A DNA stretch of 64,000 nt from Streptomyces olivaceoviridis (GCF_014650115.1 NZ_BMUI01000013.1:170250-234249), one strand, 5' to 3'. Counted from the stretch's first letter, positions 49,460 to 60,579 are shown. Notes: generated by a model from the sequence alone, not told the origin. Numbers and translations: made by a program.

Positions 49460-49879
49460 ATGACCCTGAGCATCCGCAACCAGCTGCCCGGCACCGTCAC
49501 CGAGGTGCGCCCGGGCGAAGTCATGGCGACCGTCAAAGTCCGGCTCACCGGCGGCCAGGACCTCACCGCGGCCGTCACCCTGGAAGCCGTCGAGCAGCTC
49601 GGCCTCGCCCCGGGTTCCCCGGTGACCGCCCTGGTGAAGGCGACGGAGGTCTCCCTGGCCGCCGACCGGGTCGAGGGTCTGTCGATCCGCAACCAGTTGC
49701 GGGGCACGGTCATCCGTCTCTCGCTCGGCGAGGCGATGGCCACCGTCCGGGTCGCCGTGGAAGGCGGCGAACTCACCGCCGCGATCACGAAGGACGCGGC
49801 CGGGGACCTCGGTCTGTTCGTGGGCTCCGACGTCGTCGCCCTGATCAAGGCGACGGAGGTCTCGCTGGCGACGGCGTAG
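49460..49879 (+). CDS. di-Mop molybdate-binding protein (molbindin-like)
   Basis: A 139-residue protein made of two Mop domains (residues ~2-66 and ~74-138), each starting SIRNQL and containing GTV...G-x-A/V-MATVKV/RV, then KATEVSLA at the end. This is the molbindin pattern for binding and storing molybdate. It lies 28 bp after modC, with its own likely leaderless start (TACGGT 8 nt before the ATG). A strong bidirectional terminator follows. Confidence 0.9.
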   Translation: MTLSIRNQLPGTVTEVRPGEVMATVKVRLTGGQDLTAAVTLEAVEQLGLAPGSPVTALVKATEVSLAADRVEGLSIRNQLRGTVIRLSLGEAMATVRVAVEGGELTAAITKDAAGDLGLFVGSDVVALIKATEVSLATA

Positions 49880-49888
49880 GAAATCCCG

Positions 49889-49919
49889 AAGGCCCCGCCC
49901 GGAACCCGGGCGGGGCCTT
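49889..49919. terminator. bidirectional terminator between the molbindin and gcvP
   Basis: A perfect 14-bp stem (AAGGCCCCGCCCGG / CCGGGCGGGGCCTT) with a 3-nt loop, placed 10 nt after the plus-strand stop and 15 nt beyond the minus-strand gcvP stop. Confidence 0.9.
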
Positions 49920-49933
49920 CGTCAGCGGTTCGC

Positions 49934-52819
<2,886 letters not shown>

Positions 52820-52879
52820 TGCGGAGGCCTCCTGGTCTGACGCGACCTGCGAGGGGCACCACGGCGCGGGCACCCCGAC

Positions 52880-53085
52880 GGCCTCCCCCTCTGTCATCTC
52901 GACCTGAGAGCTTCACCGGACGCCCGTGGGCACCGGCTTTCCCCGTCGGTGAGAGCGGAAGCCGTCGACATCCGCCCTGCTTTCCAGAGTGACCTCGTCC
53001 GTGCGGTACGTGAGCCTGAGAGATTCCGGGGAGGATTTGCTCCTTCGGCGCCCCCGATGGTGGTCGGAGGACTCTCCCGCACGGG
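52880..53085 (-). ncRNA. tandem glycine riboswitch controlling gcvP
   Basis: Read on the minus strand from about 53080: GGGAGAGTCC opens aptamer one, then CGAAGGAGCAA, the ATCTCTCAGG core, and GGACGAGGTCACTCTGGAAAG. A second copy follows: CACCGACGGGGAAAGCC, then GCTCTCAGG and GACAGAGGGGGAGG near 52880. In the second copy the CGAAGGRGCAA block is changed to CGACGGGGAAAG. Both ends fit the RF00504 consensus. A -10-like TAGGCT lies just upstream (53102-53107, minus). Glycine binding would permit gcvP transcription. Confidence 0.92.
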
Positions 53086-53147
53086 GTCAGCAGCCGCTGT
53101 CAGCCTACCAGCGAGGTCAACACCGGGGTCTTCGAGTGGCCGCCTCG

Positions 53148-53177
53148 TTGAATGTGCTCTTTTGTAGTGCTTACGGA
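53148..53177 (+). promoter_or_regulatory. sigma70-like promoter of the PRC-barrel gene
   Basis: TTGAAT (53148-53153), an 18-bp spacer and TACGGA (53172-53177) form a good promoter 32 nt before the GTG of the PRC gene; GGAGGGAGAGGG is the ribosome site. Confidence 0.55.
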
Positions 53178-53208
53178 TGAGTTGCGACCACGTGGAGGGA
53201 GAGGGACC

Positions 53209-53580
53209 GTGCAGACCGACATCGATCCACGCAACCTGATCGGCCGCAAGGCGTTCGACCGCAATGGCACCAAGATCGGCACCATCGACGAGGTGTACCT
53301 GGACGACGCGACCGGCGTGCCCGAATGGGCGGCCATACGCACCGGCCTGTTCTCCCGGGACGCCTTCGTACCGCTGGAGCCCAGCGAACTCGTCGAGGGC
53401 ACCCTGCACGTCCCCTTCGACCGCTCCCTGATCAAGGACGCCCCCGACTTCGGCGTGGGCCGCCACCTCTCCCCCGCACAGGAGCTCCAGCTCTACCACC
53501 ACTACGGCCTCGACGTGGCCTCACCCCCCAAGGTCCCGGACCACGACTTCGGCAAGCTGGCGGGGTCGGAGGATGCCTGA
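53209..53580 (+). CDS. PRC-barrel domain protein
   Basis: A 123-residue protein with one PRC-barrel (residues ~8-72: NLIGRKAFDRNGTKIGTIDE, then VYLDDATGVPEWAAIRTGL) followed by a helical tail (DRSLIKDAPDFGVGRHLSPA, then QELQLYHHYGLDV). This layout occurs in Streptomyces stress proteins of unknown function. GGAGGG precedes the GTG at 53209. The last 79 bp overlap the convergent dinB gene. Confidence 0.88.
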   Translation: MQTDIDPRNLIGRKAFDRNGTKIGTIDEVYLDDATGVPEWAAIRTGLFSRDAFVPLEPSELVEGTLHVPFDRSLIKDAPDFGVGRHLSPAQELQLYHHYGLDVASPPKVPDHDFGKLAGSEDA

Positions 53581-54992
53581 GCCGCGAGGTCCTCCGGAGA
53601 CCGGGGCGGAGCCGTGCGACGGCCACGGTCAGGCGGACCGGGACGTTCGGCCGGGTGGGAGGAATCCGGGACCAACGGCAACGGATCTGCGGTCTCCAGC
53701 GCGGGATCGTCGGCGAAGAACGTCCGCACCCGCCCCGGAGGGGAGTGCGGCGTCTCGAACCGCACGGTCACCCGCCCCAGCCCGCTCCCCTGCACCCACC
53801 CGTGCCCGTGCTCCGCGTGCCGCACATCCTGTCCGGCCCGCCACTGCCGCTCGACGGGCTCCGCCCGCTCCACGACCGCCTCCACCGCACCCTTCTCCGG
53901 CTCCTCCGCCGCCGGCACGGGCATCGCCTGCGCGAACAGGTCCTCCTGCGTGTAGTCGGCGAGCCCGGACACCCCCACCCCGAGCAGCCGCACCCCGCCC
54001 GTCGTGTCCACGGAGTCCAGCAGTCGCGCCGCCGCCTCACGGATGACCACGGGGTCGTCCGTGGGCCCCCTGAGCGTCTCGGAGCGGGTCAGGGTGGAGA
54101 AGTCGTACCGCCGCACCTTCAGCACGATGGTCCGCCCGGACAGCCCGGCCTGGCGCAGCCGCCGCACACACCGGTCGGCCAGCCGCCGCACCTCCAGACC
54201 GACCCGCAGCCGGTCGTGGATGTCCACGTCGTACGTGTCCTCCACCGACACCGACTTGGTCTCCCGCTCGGCCACCACGGGCCGCTCGTCCCGGGCCAGG
54301 GCCATGGCGTACAGCGCGTGCCCGTGCGCCTTGCCGAGCAGCCGGACCAGCTCGTCCTCGCCGGCCTCCGCCAGTTCCTCCACCGTGGTGATCCCGGCCC
54401 GGCGCAGATGGTCCCCGGTGGCCGGTCCGACCCCCGGCAGGGTGCGCACCGGCATCGGCGCCAGCAGCGCCCGCTCCGTGCCCGGCTCGATCAGCCGCAG
54501 GCCGTCCGGCTTGGCCTGCTCGGAGGCGATCTTCGCGAGCATCTTGGAGGCGGCGAGCCCCACCGATCCGGTGAGCCCGGTGACCGCCCGGATGTCCGCG
54601 CGCAGCCTCTCCCCGGCCCGCCGCGCCGACTCCTCGTCGCAGGCCGCTCCCCCGGCCTCCAGGTCCACGAACGCCTCGTCCAGGCTCAGCGGCTCGACCA
54701 GCGGTGACAGCTCCCGCAGCAGCGCCATCACCTGCTCGCTGATCGTCCGGTACAGGGTGAAGCGCGGCACCAGATACGCGGCGTTGGGTGCCAGCCGGCG
54801 CGCCTGGGACATGGGCATCGCCGAGTGCACCCCGAACACCCGTGCCTCGTACGACGCGGTCGCCACCACCCCGCGCGGTCCGAGCCCGCCCACGACCACC
54901 GCTTTCCCGCGCAGGCTCGGCTTGGACGCCTGCTCCACCGAGGCGAAGAAGGCATCCATGTCGAGATGCAGGATCGTGGGCGCGTTTCTCAC
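53502..54992 (-). CDS. dinB: DNA polymerase IV (Y-family)
   Basis: About 496 residues (GTG at 54992; a TTG at 55022 would add 10). LHLDMDAFFASVEQ holds the first catalytic aspartates, SLDEAFVDLE the second pair. LPGVGPATGDHLRRAGI is the HhH motif and the little-finger domain is present to ~350. A C-terminal region (VRHAEHGHGWVQGSGLGRVT onward) is the extra small domain found in Streptomyces DinB. It performs translesion synthesis. The 3' end overlaps the PRC gene by 79 bp on the other strand. Confidence 0.94.
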   Translation of the reverse strand: MRNAPTILHLDMDAFFASVEQASKPSLRGKAVVVGGLGPRGVVATASYEARVFGVHSAMPMSQARRLAPNAAYLVPRFTLYRTISEQVMALLRELSPLVEPLSLDEAFVDLEAGGAACDEESARRAGERLRADIRAVTGLTGSVGLAASKMLAKIASEQAKPDGLRLIEPGTERALLAPMPVRTLPGVGPATGDHLRRAGITTVEELAEAGEDELVRLLGKAHGHALYAMALARDERPVVAERETKSVSVEDTYDVDIHDRLRVGLEVRRLADRCVRRLRQAGLSGRTIVLKVRRYDFSTLTRSETLRGPTDDPVVIREAAARLLDSVDTTGGVRLLGVGVSGLADYTQEDLFAQAMPVPAAEEPEKGAVEAVVERAEPVERQWRAGQDVRHAEHGHGWVQGSGLGRVTVRFETPHSPPGRVRTFFADDPALETADPLPLVPDSSHPAERPGPPDRGRRTAPPRSPEDLAAQASSDPASLPKSWSGTLGGEATSRP

Positions 54993-55073
54993 ATCTCCGA
55001 TGCTGCACCACGGCACTGACAACGCCGTGACGCCGGGGTGCCCCGCGGGGGGCCCGGCGGCCGGACCCGGAGG

Positions 55074-55757
55074 TCAGACCGCCCGGTTGCGGCGCCGCGC
55101 CAGCTCGTCCGCGGGGTTGTGCCCGACCAGGGTCTCGCCGGTGTCGATGCGCTCGCCGTGCAGCTGGGAGAGGGCGCTTTCCACGTCCCGCCACACCACG
55201 CCGACGGCGATCCCGAAGATGCCCTGACCGCCTTGGAGCAGGGCGTGGACCTCGTCCGGCGAGGTGCACTCGTACACGGTCGCGCCGTCGCTCATCAGGG
55301 TCATCCGCTCCAGGTCGCGGAAACCGCGCTCCCTGAGGTGCTGGACGGCCGTGCGGATGTTCTGCAAGGACACCCCGGTGTCCAGGAACCGCTTCACGAT
55401 CTTCAGGACGACGACGTCCCGGAAGCTGTACAGACGCTGGGTGCCCGACCCGTAGGCGGGCCGTACGCTGGGCTCGACCAGCCCGGTGCGGGCCCAGTAG
55501 TCGAGCTGCCGGTAGGTGATGCCGGCAGCCGCGCAGGCCGTGGGCCCGCGGTAGCCGATCTCCTCGGACGCCATGGACGCCACCCCTCCGCCGTTCGGCA
55601 CCGCCGTCGGCAGCTGCGGAGCGTGCTCCACCGCGCTGCCGGGATGGGCATGACCCCCGCCTGAGCGAGGTCGCGAGCTCGGGGGCGGGTACGGACCGCT
55701 CTCCCCGAAACCGCGTCCGGGGGCACCCCCAGCCGTACCGTCGCCGCTGGTTCTCAC
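55074..55757 (-). CDS. MerR-family regulator (Rv1830-like)
   Basis: A 227-residue regulator. After a disordered Pro/Gly/Ser-rich ~85-residue start comes a MerR HTH (GYRGPTACAAAGITYRQLDY, then WARTGLVEPSVRPAYGSGTQ, then RLYSFRDVV) and a conserved helical effector part (LQNIRTAVQHLRERGFRDLE, then GIFGIAVGVVWRDVE). The sequence from GYRGPTACAAAG on is very highly conserved in actinobacteria and corresponds to M. tuberculosis Rv1830. GGAGGTCGGC precedes the GTG at 55757. The N-terminal segment includes an inserted GC-rich palindrome. Confidence 0.9.
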   Translation of the reverse strand: MRTSGDGTAGGAPGRGFGESGPYPPPSSRPRSGGGHAHPGSAVEHAPQLPTAVPNGGGVASMASEEIGYRGPTACAAAGITYRQLDYWARTGLVEPSVRPAYGSGTQRLYSFRDVVVLKIVKRFLDTGVSLQNIRTAVQHLRERGFRDLERMTLMSDGATVYECTSPDEVHALLQGGQGIFGIAVGVVWRDVESALSQLHGERIDTGETLVGHNPADELARRRNRAV

Positions 55758-55787
55758 GCCGACCTCCGTCCTTGACCTGCCTTCTCG

Positions 55788-55851
55788 ACGGTAGGCAGTC
55801 ACCAGGGGTGCGTCAACGATCGCCACACTCGGCACGCCGAGTGATAATCAC
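55788..55851 (-). promoter_or_regulatory. merR promoter with upstream palindrome
   Basis: On the minus strand TTGACG (55811-55816), a 17-bp spacer and TACCGT (55788-55793) form a near-consensus promoter. Just upstream is a perfect 18-bp palindrome CACTCGGCACGCCGAGTG (55826-55843) that overlaps GTGAT-A-ATCAC (55841-55851). The dyad is centred about 54 bp before the start site, consistent with an activator or autoregulator. Confidence 0.6.
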
Positions 55852-55965
55852 CCAAGGAGTGGTTTCCCGTGTCCCACCGCGGGGAAAGGCTAGCCGAATG
55901 CGCTGACGGGGGGCCGTAGGACGCTCTCACTGGCCGGAGGCAATTGCCGGGGCGAGGGCCGCGCA

Positions 55966-56014
55966 GGACCGGCCTGTTCACCCCGGTGGTCCACCGGGGT
56001 GAACAGGCCGGTCC
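55966..56014. terminator. 24-bp perfect hairpin after the DUF151 gene
   Basis: Arms 55966-55989 and 55991-56014 are perfect complements (GGACCGGCCTGTTCACCCCG and GG continuing, then the complement) with a single central base; a few apical pairs would open as loop. It lies 7 bp past the DUF151 stop. Confidence 0.88.
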
Positions 56015-56020
56015 CAGGGC

Positions 56021-56494
56021 TCACTGGCTGCTGGTGCCGAAGTCCTCGGGCGAGATCTGGTCGAGGAACTCGCGGAACTTCTCCACCTCGTCCTCCTGCT
56101 CGTCCGGAATGGCGATGCCGGCGTCGTCCAGCACCGTGTCACTGCCGTAGATCGGCGTCCCGGTGCGCAGGGCGAGCGCTATGGCATCGGAGGGACGGGC
56201 GCTGACCTCGACCCCGCTGGCGAACACCAGCTCCGCGTAGAAGACACCTTCCCGCAGATCGGTGATACGCACTTCGGTCAGCTCCTGGCCGACGGCCTCC
56301 AGCACGTCCTTGAACAGGTCGTGGGTCAGCGGTCGCGCGGGGGCCATGCCCTGCTGGGCGAAGGCGATCGCCGTCGCCTCCCCCGGCCCGATCCAGATGG
56401 GGAGGTAACGGTCGCCTCCCACTTCGCGCAGGAGCACGATCGGTTGGTTGGAGGGCATTTCGACCCGGACACCTACGACATCGAGCTCGTTCAC
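56021..56494 (-). CDS. DUF151 bifunctional nuclease-family protein (Rv1829-like)
   Basis: A 157-residue protein. NELDVVGVRVEMPSNQPIVL, YLPIWIGPGEATAIAFAQQG and PLTHDLFKDVLEAVGQELTE, with RPSDAIALALRTGTPIY, mark the DUF151/BFN domain. The C-terminus is acidic. Members have DNase/RNase activity. It is orthologous in position to M. tuberculosis Rv1829. TAGGGT sits 6 nt before the GTG start and no ribosome site is present, suggesting leaderless transcription. Confidence 0.93.
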   Translation of the reverse strand: MNELDVVGVRVEMPSNQPIVLLREVGGDRYLPIWIGPGEATAIAFAQQGMAPARPLTHDLFKDVLEAVGQELTEVRITDLREGVFYAELVFASGVEVSARPSDAIALALRTGTPIYGSDTVLDDAGIAIPDEQEDEVEKFREFLDQISPEDFGTSSQ

Positions 56495-56579
56495 ACAGCA
56501 ACCCTAGGCCGTGCCCGGGACGTTTGGGTAGTCGGGCCGGGAACAGGTGCCCGATCCGGCCGCTCCACGGCCCGCCCGA

Positions 56580-57317
56580 TCAGGGCAGCCGCACACCGAG
56601 AGCGGTCGTCACCAGGGCCGCGTGCAGCTTCACCGTCAGGGCCGCCAGCTCCTTCGTACGCGCCTCGGCGTGTGCCCTGGTCTGCGGGTTGCGGTGGCGC
56701 TTGAGCGGGGCCACGACCTGGTCGACCAGACCCGCCTCGCGGTCGGCGGCGGCCTTCATCACCCGCAGGTGGCGCGGCTCGATCCCGAATCGGCCCAGCT
56801 CGGCGATGAGCGAGGCCACGGTGACGGCCTCGGCGTCGTAGGCCCCGTCCTCCAGCGCGGCGATGAGCCCGTAGGACTCCCACTCCTTCAGGTCGTCCTC
56901 GTCGATGTCCGCGGCGGCCAGCAGCTCGGCCCTGCCGATCCTGGCCACCGTCGGCCCCTCCACGCGCGCGGACACGTCCTCCGCGGTGCGCTGACGGCCC
57001 ACCACGGGCAGCGGGACGGCCTCACCCCGCTCCATGGCGTCCAGATGCTCACGGATCACCTTGAGCGGCAGATAGTGGTCCCGCTGCATCCGCAGGACGT
57101 GACCGAGGCGCTCGACGTCCCCGGCGCTGAACTTGCGGTACCCCGACGGGGTCCGCTGCGGCTCGATGAGCCCCTCCGACTCCAGGAAGCGGATCTTGGA
57201 GATGGTGACTTCGGGGAACTCGTCGCGCAGCACGTTCAGCACCGTGCCGATGCTCATCAGCCCACTGTCCCTGGCGGCGGTACCGCTTCCGGCACCGCCG
57301 CTCGGTGTTTGAAGCAT
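56580..57317 (-). CDS. ftsR: FtsR (MerR-family regulator, Rv1828-like)
   Basis: A 245-residue MerR regulator. A 20-residue tail is followed by an HTH (SIGTVLNVLRDEFPEVTISK, then IRFLESEGLIEPQRTPSGYR, then KFSAGDVERLGHVL) and a second helical HTH-like domain (ADIDEDDLKEWESYGLIAAL). The IRFLESEGLIEPQRTPSGYR run is the signature of FtsR/Rv1828, which activates ftsZ in corynebacteria. It lies 44 bp downstream of the FHA gene in the same operon. Confidence 0.9.
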   Translation of the reverse strand: MLQTPSGGAGSGTAARDSGLMSIGTVLNVLRDEFPEVTISKIRFLESEGLIEPQRTPSGYRKFSAGDVERLGHVLRMQRDHYLPLKVIREHLDAMERGEAVPLPVVGRQRTAEDVSARVEGPTVARIGRAELLAAADIDEDDLKEWESYGLIAALEDGAYDAEAVTVASLIAELGRFGIEPRHLRVMKAAADREAGLVDQVVAPLKRHRNPQTRAHAEARTKELAALTVKLHAALVTTALGVRLP

Positions 57318-57361
57318 GGACCTTCCCTGGGGGTCCCCCCGGACATCAGTCCGGGGGCGGC

Positions 57362-58192
57362 TCAGATGCCCTGCCGGCTCGCGTAGAACACCAGCCGGTA
57401 CTTGCCGATCTGCACCTCGTCACCGTTCGACAGGGCGACCTGGTCGATGCGCTCCCGGTTGACGTACGTGCCGTTCAGGCTGCCCACGTCGGCCACCGTG
57501 AAGGAGCCGTCCGGGGAGCGTCGGAACTCCACGTGGCGCCGGGAGACGGTCACGTCGTCCAGGAAGATGTCGCTCTGCGGATGACGGCCGGCCGTGGTCA
57601 GGTCGCTGTCCAGCAGGAAGCGGCTGCCCGAGTTCGGCCCCCGGCGCACCACCAGCAGCGCCGAGCCCATCGGCAGGGCGTCCACCGCGGCCTGTGCCTC
57701 CGGGGAGAGCATCGGCAGCGGCGTCTGACCGGTCGCCTCGGAGTCGTAGGCCTCCAGACCCGAGATCGAGATCGTGGACGTCGTCTCCGTGGCCCGCTCG
57801 GGCGTCAACCCAGGACGCAGCGGCGCCCCGCAGTTGGAGCAGAACCGGGCGTTCTCCGCGTTCCGGTTACCGCACCTCGTACATACCAGGACCGACATCG
57901 ACGGATCCTCCTGCCGCGGCTGCCCCGCCGGGGCGTTGGACGCGTACGGGCCGGAGGCGAACCCTCCACCCGTACCTGAGGTTGACGGTTGCCCGAAACC
58001 TATGCCGCCGGACTGGGCAGGGTCAACAGACGCCGCGCCCTGACCTCCCGAAATGTCACCGCCCGGACCAGCGACCTGGTCCCGGAACAGCGGGCGCTGG
58101 CCCTCCGCGTCAGGCTGTGCGCGATGACGAGCGGTCGCGTTGCCGCTGCCCTCTCGCGCGCTCTTGCCGAACAACTTCGCAAACAACTTCAC
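57362..58192 (-). CDS. FHA-domain signalling protein (GarA/OdhI-like) with zinc ribbon
   Basis: A 276-residue protein. Residues 1-98 are a Gly/Ala/Pro/Ser-rich extension. A zinc ribbon follows (Cys104, Cys107, Cys118, Cys121). ETTST at 136-140 is the phosphorylation site recognised by PknB/PknG-type kinases. The FHA domain spans ~177-276, with Arg203, Ser217, His220, Asn240 and Gly241 for phosphothreonine binding. GarA/OdhI inhibits 2-oxoglutarate dehydrogenase. AGGAGG lies 8 nt before Met99 (57898), giving a shorter 178-aa product a strong own start. Confidence 0.92.
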   Translation of the reverse strand: MKLFAKLFGKSAREGSGNATARHRAQPDAEGQRPLFRDQVAGPGGDISGGQGAASVDPAQSGGIGFGQPSTSGTGGGFASGPYASNAPAGQPRQEDPSMSVLVCTRCGNRNAENARFCSNCGAPLRPGLTPERATETTSTISISGLEAYDSEATGQTPLPMLSPEAQAAVDALPMGSALLVVRRGPNSGSRFLLDSDLTTAGRHPQSDIFLDDVTVSRRHVEFRRSPDGSFTVADVGSLNGTYVNRERIDQVALSNGDEVQIGKYRLVFYASRQGI

Positions 58193-58382
58193 GGGCGATT
58201 CCCCTTGACCGAAACAGACCCGCCCGTGGGGCAGGACGAACCCTGATTGCCTACACCGGCCGAGCCGGACATTCTCACAACGTCCGTAACCACCAGACAG
58301 TTTCCACCACGCACCACCCCTTCGGTGCGCCGACCCCCCGCAACCTCATGCCCCTGCCGGACGGCCCCCATGCACCGCCGGT

Positions 58383-59246
58383 TCACTGGGAGGACGACCG
58401 AGCGTAGTCAGGCCGCTTCGCCTGTCGCAAGGCGTCCACGACGATCTTGTCCGACCGCTCGACGGTCACCGTGGCCTGCTCCTTCTCCAGAGTCTGCACC
58501 ACGCCCCCAGGGATGTTCAGCGCGGGCTCAAGGTCCTGCGGCTTGCCGATGACCTTGAAACGATAGGGGGCGTTGATCTTGTTCCCATCGACGCTCACGC
58601 TCTTGCCGGCGTCGGTGAAGTAGGTACCGGTGACCACCCGGACCCCGTTGACCTGGATCGCCTCCGCACCGGCCGCGCGCAACTCCTGGATCGCGTCGAG
58701 CAGCATGTCCGCCTGGACCGTCCCCTTCGTGTCCTCGATCGTCATGGTGATGCCGGGACCCTGCGCCGCCACGGTGCCCGCCAGGATGCCGAGTTGCCTC
58801 TCCTTCTCGGCGGTCTGCCGGCGTGCCTCCGCGGCCTGGTCGGAGCTGCTCTGAAGCTCCTGACGCTGCTTTTCGAGTCCCTGCTTCTCGTCCTGAAGAC
58901 GCTGAGTACGCGAATCCAGTTCATCGAGGATGCGTACAAGATCTTCTTGGCGGGCTCCGCGCAGCGCGCTGTCGGTGTCGCTGTTGGACGCCACCTGCAC
59001 GGCCAGCCCGAAGCCCAGCCCGAACAGCAGCACCGCCACGATGAGTTGAGCACGCGTGAAGCGCGGCGGCCACAGCCCCTTGACGAGCCGCTGCCGGCCC
59101 GTCAGCCGCTGTTGGGGCTCCCCCGCGGCCGGCTGCCCGGCCTCGGGCGCGGGCGCGGGCACTTCCGCCGGCAGTTCCCTGCGCAGCCGGTTCCCCGGCT
59201 GGTCGTTCCGGCCGTTGCCGTCGTTGCTGTCGTTCTGCTCGCTCAT
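58383..59246 (-). CDS. DUF881 membrane protein (Rv1825-like)
   Basis: A protein of about 287 residues with an acidic, Asn/Asp/Pro-rich start, one membrane helix (AQLIVAVLLFGLGFGLAVQV near ~65-85), a coiled coil (~100-150) and a DUF881 domain (GPGITMTIEDTKGTVQADML, AGAEAIQVNGVRVVTGTYF, DLEPALNIPGGVVQTLEKEQ). A GTG at 59255 overlaps the Sbp stop by 4 bp and is an alternative start. DUF881 proteins may bind envelope components; function unknown. Confidence 0.88.
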   Translation of the reverse strand: MSEQNDSNDGNGRNDQPGNRLRRELPAEVPAPAPEAGQPAAGEPQQRLTGRQRLVKGLWPPRFTRAQLIVAVLLFGLGFGLAVQVASNSDTDSALRGARQEDLVRILDELDSRTQRLQDEKQGLEKQRQELQSSSDQAAEARRQTAEKERQLGILAGTVAAQGPGITMTIEDTKGTVQADMLLDAIQELRAAGAEAIQVNGVRVVTGTYFTDAGKSVSVDGNKINAPYRFKVIGKPQDLEPALNIPGGVVQTLEKEQATVTVERSDKIVVDALRQAKRPDYARSSSQ

Positions 59247-59251
59247 CGGTG

Positions 59252-59584
59252 TCACGCCCGGAACACGTGCCGCCGGATCGCCGCGGCGTTGGAGAAGATA
59301 CGGATGCCCAGGACCACGACGACGCCCGTGGACAGCTGCGCGCCCACGCCCAACTTGTCGCCGAGGAACACGATGAGGGCGGCTACGACCACGTTCGACA
59401 GGAACGACACCACGAAGACCTTGTCGTCGAAGATGCCGTCGAGCATGGCCCGCAGACCACCGAAGACGGCGTCCAGCGCCGCGACGACGGCGATCGGCAG
59501 ATAAGGCTCGACGACCGCCGGAACCTCGGGCCGGACCAACAGGCCGGCCACGACTCCCACGACGAGGCCCAGTACGGCGATCAC
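59252..59584 (-). CDS. sbp: Sbp (small basic protein) family membrane protein
   Basis: A 110-residue protein with three membrane segments (about 1-20, 30-45 and 60-100) and the motif DKVFVVSFLSNVVVAALIVF, then LGDKLGVGAQLSTGVVVVLG, ending IRIFSNAAAIRRHVFRA, the DUF1290/Sbp family signature. It sits between two DUF881 genes and overlaps both by 4 bp, so all three are co-translated, matching Rv1823-1825. Confidence 0.9.
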   Translation of the reverse strand: MIAVLGLVVGVVAGLLVRPEVPAVVEPYLPIAVVAALDAVFGGLRAMLDGIFDDKVFVVSFLSNVVVAALIVFLGDKLGVGAQLSTGVVVVLGIRIFSNAAAIRRHVFRA

Positions 59585-60489
59585 GATGTGCCCTTCTCGG
59601 TTTTCTCGGACTTCGGCTGTGCTGTGCGTACGGTCACACTGGGCGCGGCGGGCAACCGGATGTCACCCTCCGCGGAGATGGTGGCGCGGATGCCGTAGCT
59701 CTCCTCCAGGGCGTGCAGATACAGGCCGTCGGCGCTGTTCTGGAACCCGGTGCTCAACCTCTCCCCGTCCCCCACCGCCAGCACCGTGTACGGCGGCACC
59801 AGCGGCCTGTTGTCGACCAGTATCGCGTCACCCGCCGCCCTGATCGCGGACAGGGCGGTCAGCCGCTGCCCGTTGACGGAGATCGCCTCGGCCCCGGAGG
59901 CCCACAGCCCGTTGACCACACGCTGCATGTCGCGGTCCCGTACCCGGCCGGTGTCGGAGAAGCCCGACGTCTCACGGGGATTGGAGCCGTCCCCGCCGCC
60001 ACCCGCCTCCTTGGCGTCGTTCACGACGAGCTTGACACCGGGACCGTGCACCGCGGTGGCACCCGACAACAGACCCACCAGGTCCGCCTCGGCGCTGCCC
60101 CCGCTCGACTTCAGGGCCGCCCGCTGGCGCGCGCTGACGTCGTCGCGCAGCGTGTCGACGGTGCTTTCGAGCTTGTCGGCGTCCGCCGTCTCGCTGTCGA
60201 TGCGGTCGATCAGCTCCTGGCGCTCCTTGGCCACGACGGGTGCCGTCACGCGCGCCTGGGCCGCCCCCACGGTCACCACGAGCGCCGTGAGGACGAGGCC
60301 GGCGGCCAGGCCCAGCTTGGCCCGGAGCGTCTTCGGCAGGCCGCCCTCGCCCTCGGACTTCCTGCGGGCGGCGGCCTCGGCGTACCCGTCGTCGAGGCTG
60401 TGGTCCATGACGTTGGTGATCAACGACATGGAGGCGTCCGGGCGCTGCGACCGCGTGGGGCTGCTCCGAACGGGGGGTTGCTGCGGCAT
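59581..60489 (-). CDS. DUF881 membrane protein (Rv1823-like)
   Basis: A 302-residue protein from the ATG at 60489 (an ATG at 60498 would add 3 residues). It has a short cytoplasmic start, one membrane helix (AGLVLTALVVTVGAAQARV, near ~78-97), a coiled coil and a DUF881 domain (GPGVKLVVNDAKEAGGGGDG, SGAEAISVNGQRLTALSAIR, LYLHALEESYGIRATISAEG). The stop overlaps the sbp start by 4 bp. It is the first gene of the DUF881-sbp-DUF881 operon. Confidence 0.88.
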   Translation of the reverse strand: MPQQPPVRSSPTRSQRPDASMSLITNVMDHSLDDGYAEAAARRKSEGEGGLPKTLRAKLGLAAGLVLTALVVTVGAAQARVTAPVVAKERQELIDRIDSETADADKLESTVDTLRDDVSARQRAALKSSGGSAEADLVGLLSGATAVHGPGVKLVVNDAKEAGGGGDGSNPRETSGFSDTGRVRDRDMQRVVNGLWASGAEAISVNGQRLTALSAIRAAGDAILVDNRPLVPPYTVLAVGDGERLSTGFQNSADGLYLHALEESYGIRATISAEGDIRLPAAPSVTVRTAQPKSEKTEKGTS

Positions 60490-60540
60490 GCCGCACATCG
60501 TCGCATGTCGCGAGCAGTACCTCCGAATGGCCCCACCGGC

Positions 60541-60579
60541 GTGCCGGACAGGCCCCCTTGGGGGACACTTGTCCGGCAC
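60541..60579. terminator. nested hairpin downstream of the guanylyltransferase gene
   Basis: GTGCCGGACA (60541-60550) pairs with TGTCCGGCAC (60570-60579), enclosing a second CCCCC-TT-GGGGG hairpin. It lies 42 nt past the stop of the minus-strand guanylyltransferase gene and before the promoter of the DUF881 operon. Confidence 0.75.
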
